From: AC-49 sp963766605
GTDB lineage: Bacteria > Actinomycetota > Thermoleophilia > Solirubrobacterales > Solirubrobacteraceae
Reading direction: 5' to 3'
Length of the DNA stretch: 64,000 bases
Assembly: GCA_963766605.1 (NCBI GenBank)
Contig: CAVYAT010000003.1
Span: forward strand, 1-64,000
The position numbers were made by a program, and so were the translations under genes. Under the pieces are notes generated by a model that saw nothing but the letters and a program-made list of their open reading frames with translations, ran no database searches and was not told the origin of the DNA. The first letter of the stretch is position 1. Each line of letters begins with the position of its first letter. Below are positions 1 to 9,910 of this stretch, piece by piece.

Positions 1-63
1 GGTGGGTTTCGTGCGTGGCGAGGTCGGGTTCCGTCAGGTTTGGTGGGGTCAGAATTGCCGAGT

Positions 64-85
64 TGGGGACAGGGTTTGGGACACG
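64..85. repeat. Paired GGGACA motifs at left edge, integrase-upstream-like
   Basis: Two GGGACA copies (66-71 and 78-83) lie in the same arrangement as the paired TGGGACAGA copies just upstream of the integrase at 32308-32327, in the same orientation. At the right-hand site the repeats sit about 20-40 bp before the start codon of a minus-strand tyrosine recombinase. Here the minus strand stays open to the window edge (an ATG at 103 reads on without a stop), but no recombinase motif is visible in the 34 codons available. The site may be the upstream region of a second integrase beyond the edge, or chance similarity. Confidence 0.25.
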
Positions 86-184
86 ATTTTGCTCGCGGGC
101 CATGCGTGGCGGCCCCGAGGTAATGGACCGCCCCGGGCAGTGTGCCCCTCCTGTCCCAATCTGGCGCGAGAGTGTAGGCACCGG

Positions 185-221
185 GCCTGCCTCCGTGGTG
201 AATCAGGCCACGGAGGCAGGC
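185..221 (-). terminator. Perfect 14-bp hairpin after the E1 dehydrogenase genes
   Basis: A perfect 14-bp inverted repeat (185-198 with 208-221) encloses a 9-nt loop. It lies at the 3' end of the minus-strand E1 alpha/beta genes, and the open stop codon of the E1 beta frame (203-205) falls in the loop. No T-tract is visible. It is probably a transcription terminator. Its overlap with the coding frame suggests that the natural E1 beta stop lies earlier, near 285, and that the final codons are read in the wrong frame. Confidence 0.6.
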
Positions 222-1325
222 ACGGACTGAGGAGGGAGTGGTCCTCCGGTGCCGGCTGGGGGAAGGTGTGACGCGGGGGTGCGGTCACGCGTGATCCCGA
301 GCGTGGCGAGGGCGGCCGCGGTGACGCGGTCCTCGTTGGGCATGGCGGCGAGCTCGAGGTTCTTGGCGTAGGGCAGCGGGACTTCGGCCATGCCGACGCG
401 CTCGACCGGGGCGTCGAGGTCGTCGAAGCAGGCGCGTTGGATGCGGGCGGCGATCTCGGCGCTGACGCCGTAGGTCGGCCAGCCCTCCTCGACGCACAGC
501 ACGCGGTTGGTCTTGGCGACCGAGGTGGCGACGGTCTCGACGTCGAGCGGGCGCAGCGAGCGCAGGTCGACGACCTCGGCGTCGACGCCGTGCTCGGCCG
601 CGAGCCGCTCGGCGACATGCAGCGCGCGGACGGTCGCGAACGAGTGGGCGACGATCGTGAGGTCGGTGCCCGGTGCGCGCGACGGCGGCGCGGCCGATCG
701 GGGTCACGAAGTCGGGGTCCAGCGGGACCTCGCCCTTCTCCTTGTAGATCGGGAGGTTCTCGACGACGAGCACCGGGTCGTCGTCGCGGATCGCCGCCTT
801 GAGCAGCCCCTTGGCGTCGGCCGGTGTCGCCGGCGCGACGACCTTCAGCCCGGGGATGTGGGCGAACCACACCTCCAGCGACTGGGAGTGCTGGGCGGTG
901 AGCTGGTTGCCGGCGCCGTTGGGGGTGCGGATCACGATCGGGCAGCGCACCTCGCCGCCGAACATCGCGCCGATCTTGGCCGCGTGGTTGACGACCTGGT
1001 CGATCGCGACGAGCAGGAAGTTGATCGTCATGATCTCGACGACCGGCCGCTCGCCGAGCATCGCGGCGCCGATCCCGGCGCCGACGAACCCCTCCTCGGA
1101 GATCGGCGTGTCGCGAACGCGGTCGGCGCCGAACTCGTCCAGCAGCCCGGCGGAGACCTTGTAGGAGCCCTCGAAGACGCCGACCTCCTCGCCCATCAGG
1201 AACACGCGCTCGTCGCGGGCCATCTCCTCGCGCAGCGCGAGCCGCAGCGCCTCGCGGTAGGTCATGTTCTGCGTCGCCGGCCTCGGTGTCGCCGCGACCG
1301 GTCCGGTGCGGCTGGTCGCGCTCAT
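203..1325 (-). pseudogene. 2-oxoacid dehydrogenase E1 component, beta subunit (frameshifted)
   Basis: Beta subunit of a thiamine-diphosphate 2-oxoacid dehydrogenase (pyruvate, acetoin or branched-chain type), which oxidatively decarboxylates a 2-oxoacid together with E1 alpha. The N-terminal two thirds read well from the ATG at 1325, with family motifs LMGEEVGVFEGSY, SEEGFVGAGIGAAMLGERP and NGAGNQLTAQHSQ. The frame then breaks near 678, after FVTPIGRAAVART. The C-terminal transketolase domain continues one frame over, with LCVEEGWPTYG and PNEDRVTAAA. One base appears to be extra. The start overlaps the E1 alpha stop by 4 nt (ATGA), so the two were translationally coupled. The exact substrate cannot be told; an E2 gene would lie beyond the left edge. 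Confidence 0.8.
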
Positions 1326-2375
1326 GCGCCCAGACCGCCGGCGAAGATCAGCTCGCGCTCGCCGAACGGGCTGCCAGGCAGCATCCGCGCGAACTGCTGC
1401 GCGCTGCCGGTCGCGTACATCCCGCTCGCGAGCGCGCCGAGCGTCGGGCTCGGGGCTCGCTTGGGCGGCGTCGACCGCGTCGGCGACCTGCGCGTCGGCG
1501 ATCGCGTCGACCTCGTCGAGCTCGGCCGCGGTCGCTCCGAGGTCGAGCAGCCGAGCCGCGGACGCGGACGATCGGGTCGTCGTGGGCCATGTGATCGGCG
1601 ATCTCCTCCCTCGTGCGGTAGGCGAGACCGGCGTCGGCGACCGAGTGGCCGCGGTAGCGGTAGGTCATCAGCTCGAGCACGGCGGGCGGCGCTCCTCGCG
1701 TGCGCGTGGTGAGCAGCTCGCCGGTCGCTTCGATGACGGCCGCGAGGTCGTTGCCGTCGACGCGCTCGCCGGCGATCCCGAAGGCGTCGGCGCGGCGGAA
1801 CAGCTCCGGGACGGCCGACGCGCGGTCGACCGCCGTGCCCATGCCGTAGCCGTTGTTGATCACCAGGAAGACGATCGGCAGCGACCAGACCGCGGCGAGG
1901 TTCAGCGACTCGTGCCAGGCGCCCATGTTCACCGCGCCGTCGCCCAGCTCGCAGAGGACCGCGTCGGGCCGGCTCCTGGCGCACGAGGCCGAGCGCGAGG
2001 CCGGTCGCGACCGGCAGCTGGCCGGCGACGATGCCCCAGCCGCCGTAGAACCCGCGCGCGACGTCGAGCAGGTGCATCGACCCGCCGCGGCCGTGGGCGC
2101 AGCCGTCGGCGCGGCCGAACAGCTCGGCCATCACCGCCGCCGGCGGGACGCCGCGCGCGAGCGCGAAGCCGTGGCAGCGATAGCCGGTGACGAGCAGGTC
2201 GTCGGGCGCCAGGGCGTGGATCGGCGCCGACGGTCGCGGCCTCCTGGCCGGAGGACAGGTGGCAGTAGCCGCCGATCCGTGCCGCCTTGTACTGGCGCTC
2301 GGACTCGGTCTCGAAGACGCGGATCAGCACCATCTGCGCGTAGAGCCGGCGAAGCGTCGACAGCTCCACGGTCAT
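1322..2375 (-). pseudogene. 2-oxoacid dehydrogenase E1 component, alpha subunit (four frameshifts)
   Basis: Alpha subunit partner of the downstream E1 beta; it binds thiamine diphosphate and reacts with the 2-oxoacid. Recognisable pieces in order are RRLYAQMVLIRVFE (N-terminus), GGSMHLLDVARGFYGGWGI, INNGYGMGTAVDRASAVPE, and the conserved loop TYRYRGHSVADAG. These lie in three reading frames: shifts occur near 2226, 1975, 1560 and 1455. Between shifts the protein is well conserved, so the breaks are recent or are sequence errors. The start ATG at 2375 overlaps the upstream FCD-regulator stop by one base (TGATG), placing regulator, alpha and beta in one minus-strand operon. Confidence 0.8.
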
Positions 2376-2882
2376 CAGCCTGCTACCTGGAAGTAGTCGG
2401 GATGTTCCGCGCGGATCGCCGGCAGGCCCGAGAGCACCATCCGCAGGTGGTGGCGCAGCGCGATCTCGGCCGCGTCGGAGTCGTGGCGGCGGACCGCCTC
2501 GACGACGAGCTCGTGCTCGGCGACCATCTCGGCCAGATACCGGGGCTGCGGCAGACTCAGGCGGCGCACACGATTGAGATGGCCGTTGGCGCGCTGCGCC
2601 AGCGACCACGCGATGCCGTGGCCGCTGAGCTCCACCAGCGTGCCGTGGAACTCGTCGTCCAGCGCGTAGAAGCGGTCGTAGTCGTCGGCGTCACGGACCT
2701 CCTGCTGGCGAGCCACGATCCCGTCGAGCGCGGCGAGGTCCTCCGCGTCCGGCTCGCTCGGCCGCGATCCGCACCGCCGCGCACTCCAGCGCCTCGCTGC
2801 ACTGCGTCAGGCGTCGGTCCGTACGTCACGAGCTCGGTTCCGCGGGGCTGCGATCGACGGTTCGCAACTCGCCTGCCGTCAT
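2375..2882 (-). pseudogene. GntR-family-like FCD ligand-binding domain protein (broken, no wHTH)
   Basis: The C-terminal part from about 2750 down is a typical FCD domain of the FadR subfamily of GntR regulators, with DRFYALDDEFHGTLVELSG and HHLRMVLSGLPAIR. The preceding helix (LTQCSEALECAAVRIAAER) is in another frame, with a shift near 2758, and an in-frame TGA separates it from the ATG at 2882. Only about 20 codons precede the FCD region, so the usual N-terminal winged helix-turn-helix of about 65 residues is absent. It would not bind DNA as it stands. The ATG overlaps the upstream cupin stop by 4 nt. Probable former regulator of the E1 operon. Confidence 0.6.
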
Positions 2883-3412
2883 GTCAGGCGAGCGGAAGGC
2901 GCGGCGTTCGGAGGGATGGGTCGCGGATGCGCTCGGACATCGCCGATCGACGCTCTCAGGGCGTCGTCGAATTGCCCGTCGACGAGGACGAACACCATCC
3001 GTGCCGTGCGGTCGCCGCGGTTCTCCCAAGCGTGATCGGTGCCGCGCTGGACGACGACATCGCCGGCGCGCAGGCGGCCTCGCTGTCGTCGAGCACAGAT
3101 GCAGTTCACCCTCGACCACGATGCCGTAGTCGATGGTCTCGGTCCGATGCATCGGCGAGCCGCGCCCGGGGGGAAGGTCGGCCATGCGGATGATCGTGCC
3201 GTTGCCCCCGGAGGCACCGCGAATGCGCGCTTCGTCGGCTCGGGGCTCCAGGCCCGAGACGGCGCTGGGGCGCCGTTCGTGTTCCACAACTCGAAGAACG
3301 TCGCTCACCCCGGCCGGTGGACGGTGGGCGTGGCCCCGTCGGAGACGATCACGGACGTGCCGTTTGAGTCATGCCCGGTGACAACACGTCGCGGAGCGTT
3401 CACGACAACCAT
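2879..3412 (-). pseudogene. Cupin-domain protein (multiple frameshifts)
   Basis: Pieces of a single-domain cupin lie in several frames: RRVVTGHDSNGTSVIVSDG from the ATG at 3412, then FELWNTNGAPAPS, GTIIRMADLPPGRGSPMHR, DYGIVVEGELHL, and RLRAGDVVVQRGTDHAWEN. The last two are the classic cupin motifs carrying metal-binding His/Glu positions. Shifts are needed near 3320, 3230, 3115 and 3085. Proteins of this layout are common beside aromatic-degradation genes, but the reaction is unknown. The gene starts 7 bp after the alpha/beta hydrolase stop and its own stop overlaps the FCD gene, so it belongs to the same minus-strand operon. Confidence 0.65.
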
Positions 3413-3418
3413 GATCGA

Positions 3419-4544
3419 TCACGCGACCGGGCGCGGTTGCAGGAGCAATTGCCGCTCGAGCCAGGCGACGATCGTCGGCATCGTCGGTCCCTGGCCCATG
3501 TGCCCGCCGTCGAACACCCTCGCCGACTTTAGGGTCGCCGTGGTCGAGGCTCAAATAGATGTCGTCGATCGAGTTCTGGACGTCGTCGCGCCCGTTGACC
3601 AGCAGGATCGACGCCGAAGGCTGATCGAGCAGGCCCTGATCGAGCAGCGACAGCTCGGGACAGCGCGCCACGTAGTCCTCGAACGTCGTGCCGCCGAACA
3701 GGCGGGCGCGCGCGGCCATCAGGTCCATCAGATACGAGGACGCGTTGCGCGACTGCTCCTGCCACTCCCGCGTGAACGTGATGTGCACCCCGCCGCCCCA
3801 GTTCACCGCCGCACGAATGCGGTCGCGATGGGTGTAGGCGAGCTTCATCGCCCAGTAGCCACCGAACGAGCCGCCGATCACGCCGCGACGCTCGCAGTCA
3901 AGGTCGTCGCGCTGGTCAAGCCAGTCGAACAGCGGCGTGTACTGCCGCTCCGCGTCGGTCGAGGCGAGCACCGGAGACTGCCCGGTTCCGGGCATGTCGA
4001 CCGCGACAACCGCCATCCCGCGGCCTCGGAGGAGTGACGTCAAGCGGCCCATCTCCTCCTTCCACGTGTCGATGCCGGCCCAGACCAGGACGACCGGAAC
4101 CGGCCCGTCGGCCCGCGCGGGGCGCGCGAGATAGAACTGCACCTCGTTGCCCTCGCCGTCGCGGCCCTCAAACGGAACCGAGTGGAGCTCGACCGGCGGA
4201 TCGTCGAGCGCAGCCGCCTTCTGGAAGTACTCGCGAGCCCGGTCATAAGACGCGAGCTTGGCCGGGTGGTTCGGCGTGGGATAGCGCCCCAAGAACGCCA
4301 TCCAATACGCCTGTAGCCACGCCGCGCGCTCCGAGGCCGGGTCGGTGGCATCCTGCGCCTGCGCGACGAAGCGATCGGCGGCCGCACCCCACGCCGCCGC
4401 CCACGACTCGGGATCGAGACCGGGGAGACCTGTGATCACCTCGCGCGCGACCCCCGGATCCACCTCGTGCACCGGGTGAGCCCCTCGATCGAGGCGGTCA
4501 AGCAACCATGCCCGGCCGTCCTCGAGCGTCCTCGTCTCCGTCAT
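3419..4544 (-). pseudogene. Alpha/beta hydrolase, dihydropseudooxynicotine-hydrolase-like (one frameshift)
   Basis: Alpha/beta-hydrolase of the DUF1100 / 2,6-dihydroxypseudooxynicotine-hydrolase type, which cleaves C-C or ester bonds. An N-terminal helical cap precedes the core at about residue 125. The nucleophile motif is GGSFGGYW, the acid lies in LLVNGRDD, and the His should lie in GGHMGQGPTM. That last motif is only reached after correcting a shift near 3533, where the strand reads CCTAAAGTC and CCTAAGTC would restore the frame. The corrected stop is at 3419. A clear Shine-Dalgarno (GGAGGT) precedes the ATG at 4544. A second copy of its first 20 or so codons occurs at 4915-4983. Substrate unknown. 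Confidence 0.75.
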
Positions 4545-4629
4545 TTCAGACCTCCATGCGGATTAGGCAAAACACGTATAAGACTCGGTTTCGGGCAGCG
4601 TCTCGATTGTGTGCGAAAGGTCAACGCTT

Positions 4630-4983
4630 CTATAGCTTCTTCTCATCGGCGGCGCGGCGCTGGAGCGTGTGGTAGCCAAGTTCAGCGCGCGCCTCGCGCA
4701 GCGAGCGGCCGTCTCGCACGTCGTCGATCACGGTCCCGGCGAGTCCGCGGATGCTCGCGATCTCCGTCAGGAGGTCTCTCCACACCGTCGCGTCGAGCCG
4801 TCCTTGGTTGTCGAGTACGACCACGTCTCCTTCGCCGAGATCATCGATGTCGTCGCCGACCGTGCCGGCGTCTTCGCCGACCGGCCGCCAGAAGTTGACA
4901 GCGCGCGGAGTCGATCAAACATGGCGATCACGTCGGTCAAGCAGCCGTGCCTGTCCCTTCGCCAACGTCCTTGTTTCCGTCAT
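4630..4983 (-). pseudogene. Chimeric remnant: hydrolase 5' end joined to an internally deleted RraA gene
   Basis: From the ATG at 4983 the strand encodes MTETRTLAKGQARLLDR, nearly the same as the start of the hydrolase at 4544, and stops after 22 codons. An RraA-family fragment follows: PVGEDAGTVGDDIDDLGEG, then VVLDNQGRLDATVW, which closely matches residues about 56-90 of the intact RraA gene at 15013-15720. It then jumps from GTVIDDVRD directly to RSLREARAELGYHTLQRR, missing the middle of the family, about 90 residues. It is a genuine deletion product, not a single-base artefact. About 57 in-frame codons before 4983 are unrecognised. Otherwise 4545-5170 holds no gene. Confidence 0.7.
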
Positions 4984-5170
4984 CTCCTTCGCTCTCCATC
5001 GGCTGCCACGAAAGCCGTTGCGAACGGTGTCACCCCAGACGACCGCAACGATCCCGTCAGGGGAGCAGATCAAGGTCACGCACTGCCAATCGGCCAGCCT
5101 ACGAACGTCGCCGACGTGCGTCCAATATCCGCTGGTCACGGTTGTGATTGCCAAGCGTCATGGTCACACG

Positions 5171-6304
5171 TCAGAACGGCGAACCGGCGATCATCATGAC
5201 GCCGCGCCGGCGCTCAGCTACGTCGATCGGCAGACTGTTGTCCTGCTCCCAGGCGCCGATCGCCTCCGACCCCTCCACGATGGCCTTGCAGCGTTCGAAC
5301 CGGCGGGCCATGAACGCCTCCAGCGCTTGCGCCAAGGGGCGCTCGGTGGTCAGCTCCTCGGCGAGCACCAGTGCGTCCTCGATTGCCTGCGCCGCACCTT
5401 GACCGCAGTGCGGCGTTGTCGCATGCGCGGCATCGCCGATCAGCACGACCCGGCCACGATGCCACGGCGGTGGCACTAGGACATTCTCGAGCGGTCGGAC
5501 GACGACCGCGTCGTCGTCCACGACCATCTCGCGGTGCTCTGCCACGATCCCGCCGAACGGGGACAGGCGCTCTCGGTAAAGGGCGGCGAGCCCGGCCGCC
5601 GGCGGCCACAGGGGTAGATCTGACGGCGGCTTGTCCGTGGTCAGCATGTACATGACATCCTTCCCGATGGGTACGAAGCCCGCGGACCCGTTCGGACCGC
5701 GGAACATCCAGATGCGATCCAGGCCATCGATGCGAGGAAGGTTGTAGCGCCAGCACAGCTGGCCGGTGTACTTCGGCCGGGGAGCTTCCTCGAATACCAG
5801 GCCGCGCACCTGCGAGTACAGGCCATCAGCCCCGACGACCAGGTCATAATCCCTCTGTTCGCCGTCGGTGAAATTGACTTCAACGCCATCCCCACGGTCG
5901 TTCAACCGGGTCAGCGTGACTCCCGTCCTCACGTCGGCGCCGCTCTCGAGCGTGTGCTTCTGGAGGATCTTGTGCAACCGGGGCCGGGTGATCCCGTTTC
6001 CCGGTGGGAGGCCGTCCACGCTCGATGGCGGCATGTCGGTCTCAATAATCATCGTCTTGCCGTCCGTCAGGAACAGCCTGCCGCCGTAGATCGGAGAGCC
6101 CTGTTCGACTGCTTCGCGTGCCAACCCGATCTTGTCCAGCGCGTGCAACGCGTTGCCCGGCTGGATGATGCCGACCCCGTATACGTCCCAAGCCGGGTTC
6201 TTCTCCACGACGTCGACATCGAACCCGGGCTGTCTCAGCGCGATCGCGGCGGACAGGCCACCGATGCCGCCGCCGACTACCAGAATCCTCTTGACGGAAC
6301 TCAC
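5171..6304 (-). CDS. FAD-dependent aromatic monooxygenase
   Basis: Group A flavoprotein hydroxylase (salicylate / 3-hydroxybenzoate / 6-hydroxynicotinate hydroxylase type) that uses NAD(P)H and O2 to hydroxylate an aromatic ring. The 377 residues match the family length. Visible are the N-terminal FAD-binding VVGGGIGGLSAAIALRQ (about 9-25), the NAD(P)H/FAD motif LVVGADGLYSQVR, and the FAD ribityl motif VVLIGDAAHATTPHCGQGA. It starts at GTG 6304 behind a strong Shine-Dalgarno (GAGGAGG). The frame is intact, unlike several neighbours. It lies upstream, on the same strand, of the hydrolase/E1 group and directly downstream of the ABC importer genes. The ring substrate cannot be inferred. Confidence 0.85.
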   Translation of the reverse strand: MSSVKRILVVGGGIGGLSAAIALRQPGFDVDVVEKNPAWDVYGVGIIQPGNALHALDKIGLAREAVEQGSPIYGGRLFLTDGKTMIIETDMPPSSVDGLPPGNGITRPRLHKILQKHTLESGADVRTGVTLTRLNDRGDGVEVNFTDGEQRDYDLVVGADGLYSQVRGLVFEEAPRPKYTGQLCWRYNLPRIDGLDRIWMFRGPNGSAGFVPIGKDVMYMLTTDKPPSDLPLWPPAAGLAALYRERLSPFGGIVAEHREMVVDDDAVVVRPLENVLVPPPWHRGRVVLIGDAAHATTPHCGQGAAQAIEDALVLAEELTTERPLAQALEAFMARRFERCKAIVEGSEAIGAWEQDNSLPIDVAERRRGVMMIAGSPF

Positions 6305-6358
6305 TCGCCCTCCTCACCAAATGTAGTTACCGATCGGGTGCGCCAGGACATTGTCCGC

Positions 6359-7060
6359 TCAGTCTCGAGCGACCGCCGGGGCGGTCAGATAGGTCGTCTG
6401 GATCTCATCGATGCTCCCGCGGGCATCCGCCGCCGTCCCGGCGAAGCGGATCCGGCCCTGCTGCAAGAGGTACACGCGATCGGCGATCTCGAGGACTCGG
6501 TGAACGTGCTGCTCGACGAGCAGGGCCCCGATGCCGTCGTCGGCGGCCATGCGGACTGCGCGCAAAAGCCGGCCGACGGTCTTGGGAGCAAGGCCGAGCG
6601 AAAGCTCGTCCGCGAGCAGCAGGTCGGGCGCCCGCGCGAGGGCGCGACCGAGGGTGAGCATCTGCTGCTCTCCGCCCGACAGCAGTCCGCTGCGGCGCGT
6701 CATCAATGGCGTGAGCTCGGGGAACAGCGCCGTGGCCTTCTCGATGTCGGCCCGCGCCACAGCCAGGTTCTGCCGCGTCGTGAGCTTCGGGAAGATCGAG
6801 CGCTCCTCGGTCACGAACGCCATCCCGCTGCGAGCGCGCCGATGCAATGGAGCCGTTGTCTTCGTGCCGGCGATCAGGACCTCGCCGCTGAGTGGCCTCA
6901 GCTCGCCGGCCAGCGTGAGCAACGTCGTCGTCTTCCCAGCGCCGTTGGCGCCCAGAAGCGCGACCACCTCGCCCGCGTGCACCTCCAGCGAGACGTCGCG
7001 AACGATTTCCACACCGTCGTAACCGGCCGATACTTCCCGTGCCTCGAGCAGCGCCGTCAC
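6359..7060 (-). CDS. livF: Branched-chain-type ABC transporter ATP-binding protein (LivF-like)
   Basis: The second ATPase of a branched-chain amino acid-type (HAAT) ABC importer, which powers uptake of amino acids or, in catabolic clusters, aromatic acids. The 233 residues show the Walker A motif LGANGAGKTT (about 33-42), the Q-loop region, the LivF-style signature LLSGGEQQML and the H-loop region VEQHVHRVLEIADRVYLLQ. It overlaps the end of the LivHMG fusion by 4 nt (ATGA) and is the last gene of the importer operon. The setting among ring-cleavage genes suggests an aromatic acid rather than leucine as substrate, which is inference. Confidence 0.88.
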   Translation of the reverse strand: MTALLEAREVSAGYDGVEIVRDVSLEVHAGEVVALLGANGAGKTTTLLTLAGELRPLSGEVLIAGTKTTAPLHRRARSGMAFVTEERSIFPKLTTRQNLAVARADIEKATALFPELTPLMTRRSGLLSGGEQQMLTLGRALARAPDLLLADELSLGLAPKTVGRLLRAVRMAADDGIGALLVEQHVHRVLEIADRVYLLQQGRIRFAGTAADARGSIDEIQTTYLTAPAVARD

Positions 7061-9832
7061 TGAATCACCTTCGGTGCGTGGCCCCCTGCGGCCGTCGTTG
7101 TGTCAGTTTCCTCACCGAGGTACACGGCGACCGCGGCCGGATCGCTGCGCACCTGCTCGGGGGTCCCGGCGCACACGTGCTTGCCGAAGTCGATCACGGT
7201 GACCCGGTCGCAGATGCTCATGACGAAGTTCAGGTCGTGCTCGATCACGAGCACCGCCATGCCCCACACGTCCGCGAGCCGCCGTACGAGCTGAGCAAAC
7301 TCGACGGATTCGTGCTCGCTGAGGCCCGCGACCGGCTCGTCGAGCAGGAGCACCGATGGCTCGGCCGCAACAGCGCGCGCGATCGCCACCAATCGCCGCT
7401 GGCCGTACGAGATCTCATCGGGACGTTTGTGGAGCACAGGCTCGAGCCCGAACTCGTTCACAGCCGCGATCGTCACCGGCGGAAGGGTCGTTCGTGCGGG
7501 ACGAACGAGCTCGGTCACCGTCCTCCAGCCTCCAAGCCGGTCATGCGGCACCTGGAGGTTCTCGAGGATCGTCATCTCCGAGAACAACTCGAGTCCCTGG
7601 AAGGATCGGACCAGCCCTGCCGCCGACCTGCGGTGGCTCGGCCAGCGATCGACTGGCTGGCCTTCGAGGAGCACACGACCCTGGTAGCGGATGAAACCGG
7701 ATACGGCGTCCATGAGCGACGTCTTGCCGGCGCCGTTTGGGCCGATCAGACCGACCACCTCTCCCGGCCCGGCCTCAATACTCACTCGGTCGACGGCAAC
7801 GACGCCTCCGTAAAGCACGGTCAGGTTGTCGATCCGCAGTCGCTTGGGAGGCACCCGGATCGGGGCGATCGCCGCGGGCATCTCGAACCCGCTGGACGCG
7901 TGACCACGACGTCCCGGGGCGAGCTTGGCAACGAGTTTGCGCGCGTCACGCACCTGCTGGTGCGCGATGCCGTTCGGGTTGAAGCGAACGGCGAGCAGTG
8001 CACCGGCTCCTCCGATTATCGGAAGCCATGTGACAAAATTCGGCCAGTGCAGTCCTATGAGCGACAGCAGCGCCCCGGGCGCGACGATTGCACCGTCGAG
8101 CGTGCCGAACACGAAGCCGACGCCCCCGATCACGATCCACGCGAGCGCGAGCAGCGAGGTCGCGGGATCGAAGTTGGTGAAGACGGCGGTTTGGTACTGG
8201 AAGCTGATGAGGATGCCGGACACACCGGCAAGCGCGCCCGAGATCGCGAACGCGACCATTTTCGTCCTGAATACGCCGATGCCTGATGCCGCCGCGGCGC
8301 GCTCGTTGGAGCGGACGGCGATCATCCTTCGACCCAGCCGGCCACGGCGGAGGTTGGCGACCAGGACGCCGCAGATCACGAACACGAGGAACGTCAACGC
8401 GGCGTATCGGGCGGGCTGGTTCGCGCCACTGACGTCCAGCCCGAAGAGCGACGCACTGCCGACATTGATTCCGACATCCGCCCCGCCGACGTTTGGGTTC
8501 GTGAAGATGATGTCCTGCGCTGCGAAAGCGAAGGCAAGCGTGATCACGGCCAGGTTGACCCCACGGGTTCGAAGGGCCGGAATCGCGAGCACGAGTCCGA
8601 CGACCATCGCTCCAATCGATCCGCAGACAACCGCCGGCAGGAACCCGAAGCCGGCGTGCGCGGCGAGCTCCGCCCCGATCACACCACCGATCCCGGCGAG
8701 CGCGTACTGCGCGAGCGAGATCTGTCCGGCATATCCGGTCAAAACGACGATCGAGAGGAGGAGCGTGCCGATGCTGAACGTCACCGCCAGCGCAGCGAGG
8801 GTGCTGTCAGCGAATACGGTGAAGAGCAGTACCAAGACGACCGCGATCGCCGGCAACACGACAGGCCAGCGGATGCGTCCGATGCCGATCGCCGGGAGTC
8901 GATCGGAGATCTCACCGCGGAGCGGTAGAGATGAGCCCCGCACGACCATCACTCCGACGATCACGAGGAACGGGAGCACGTTGGCCATCCCCGTGACCTT
9001 TAGGTGGTCCTGAAAGAAGCCGTTGTAGTTCAGAAGCACCGCCTGCGCCATCCCCACGACAAGGCCGCTGGCCAGCGTCGCCGGAAACGACGAGAAGCCC
9101 CCCAGCAGGACGGCCGCAAGCGCCGGAATCACCAGCAGGCTCACCCCGGCGGGCGACGCCTGCGTGATCGGCGTGAACAGGATGCCGGCAACTCCCGCGA
9201 GGGCCGCGCCCGCCGCCCACGTCGCAGACGAGACGAACTCCGGCGAGATGCCCACTGCCGCCGCGCCACGCTGGTTGTCCGACACCGCGGACGTCACCCA
9301 GCCGATCCTGGTGAAATGCCACAGGATCGTCAGCATCGCGGTCAACCCCGCCGTTATCACCAGCAGCCAAACATAACCCGAGGGAAGGGTGATCGACGAG
9401 CTCAGGTGCCAGACCCGCGACGGCAGGATCTGCGGCACGAACGGCGGATTGTTACCCCAGACCTTGAGCGCGACCGATTGCAGCACGATCAGCACGCCGA
9501 CCGTTGCGATCAATCGCGCGAGCGGTGACGCTTGGCGCATCCGCCGCAACAACAACTGGTCGGTGCACAGGCCCAGTGCTGCGGTGGCGGCGACCGCGAC
9601 CACGAACGACGGCAGGACCGGCCAGCCACGCGCGAGTCGAGAACGTCCCGAAGCCGAAGTTTCCCGGCGCGTGCAACTCCAGATACAGGTACGCGCCGAC
9701 CATCGCGAACGCCCCCTGAGCCAGGTTGAGCACCCCTGATCCGCGGTAGATCAGCACGATCCCCTGCCCCAGAAGGGCGTAGATCGCTCCGGCACCAATG
9801 CCGAGCAGCGCGTATCCGATGATGGTGCTCAT
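7057..9832 (-). pseudogene. LivH-LivM-LivG fused ABC transporter permease/ATPase (one frameshift in LivH)
   Basis: One continuous frame of 848 codons (9603 to 7057) encodes most of a LivH permease, a full LivM permease (about residues 255-560 of that frame) and a LivG ATPase (last 250 residues). LivG has Walker A GLIGPNGAGKTS, signature ISYGQRRLVAIARAVA and Walker B VLLLDEPVAGL. The N-terminal LivH helix (GYALLGIGAGAIYALLGQG) starts at ATG 9832 in another frame and joins after a shift near 9640. Corrected, it would be a protein of about 925 residues. A three-domain LivHMG fusion makes one chain that supplies half of the importer plus one ATPase. The preceding gene encodes the binding protein. 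Confidence 0.85.
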
Positions 9833-9910
9833 GACGCTTGGCGGCCCGACGTCCGGTCAGCCGCCGGCGGCCCGGGCGGGGCCGCCGGCCGAGCCGATGA
9901 TGACGGCCTG

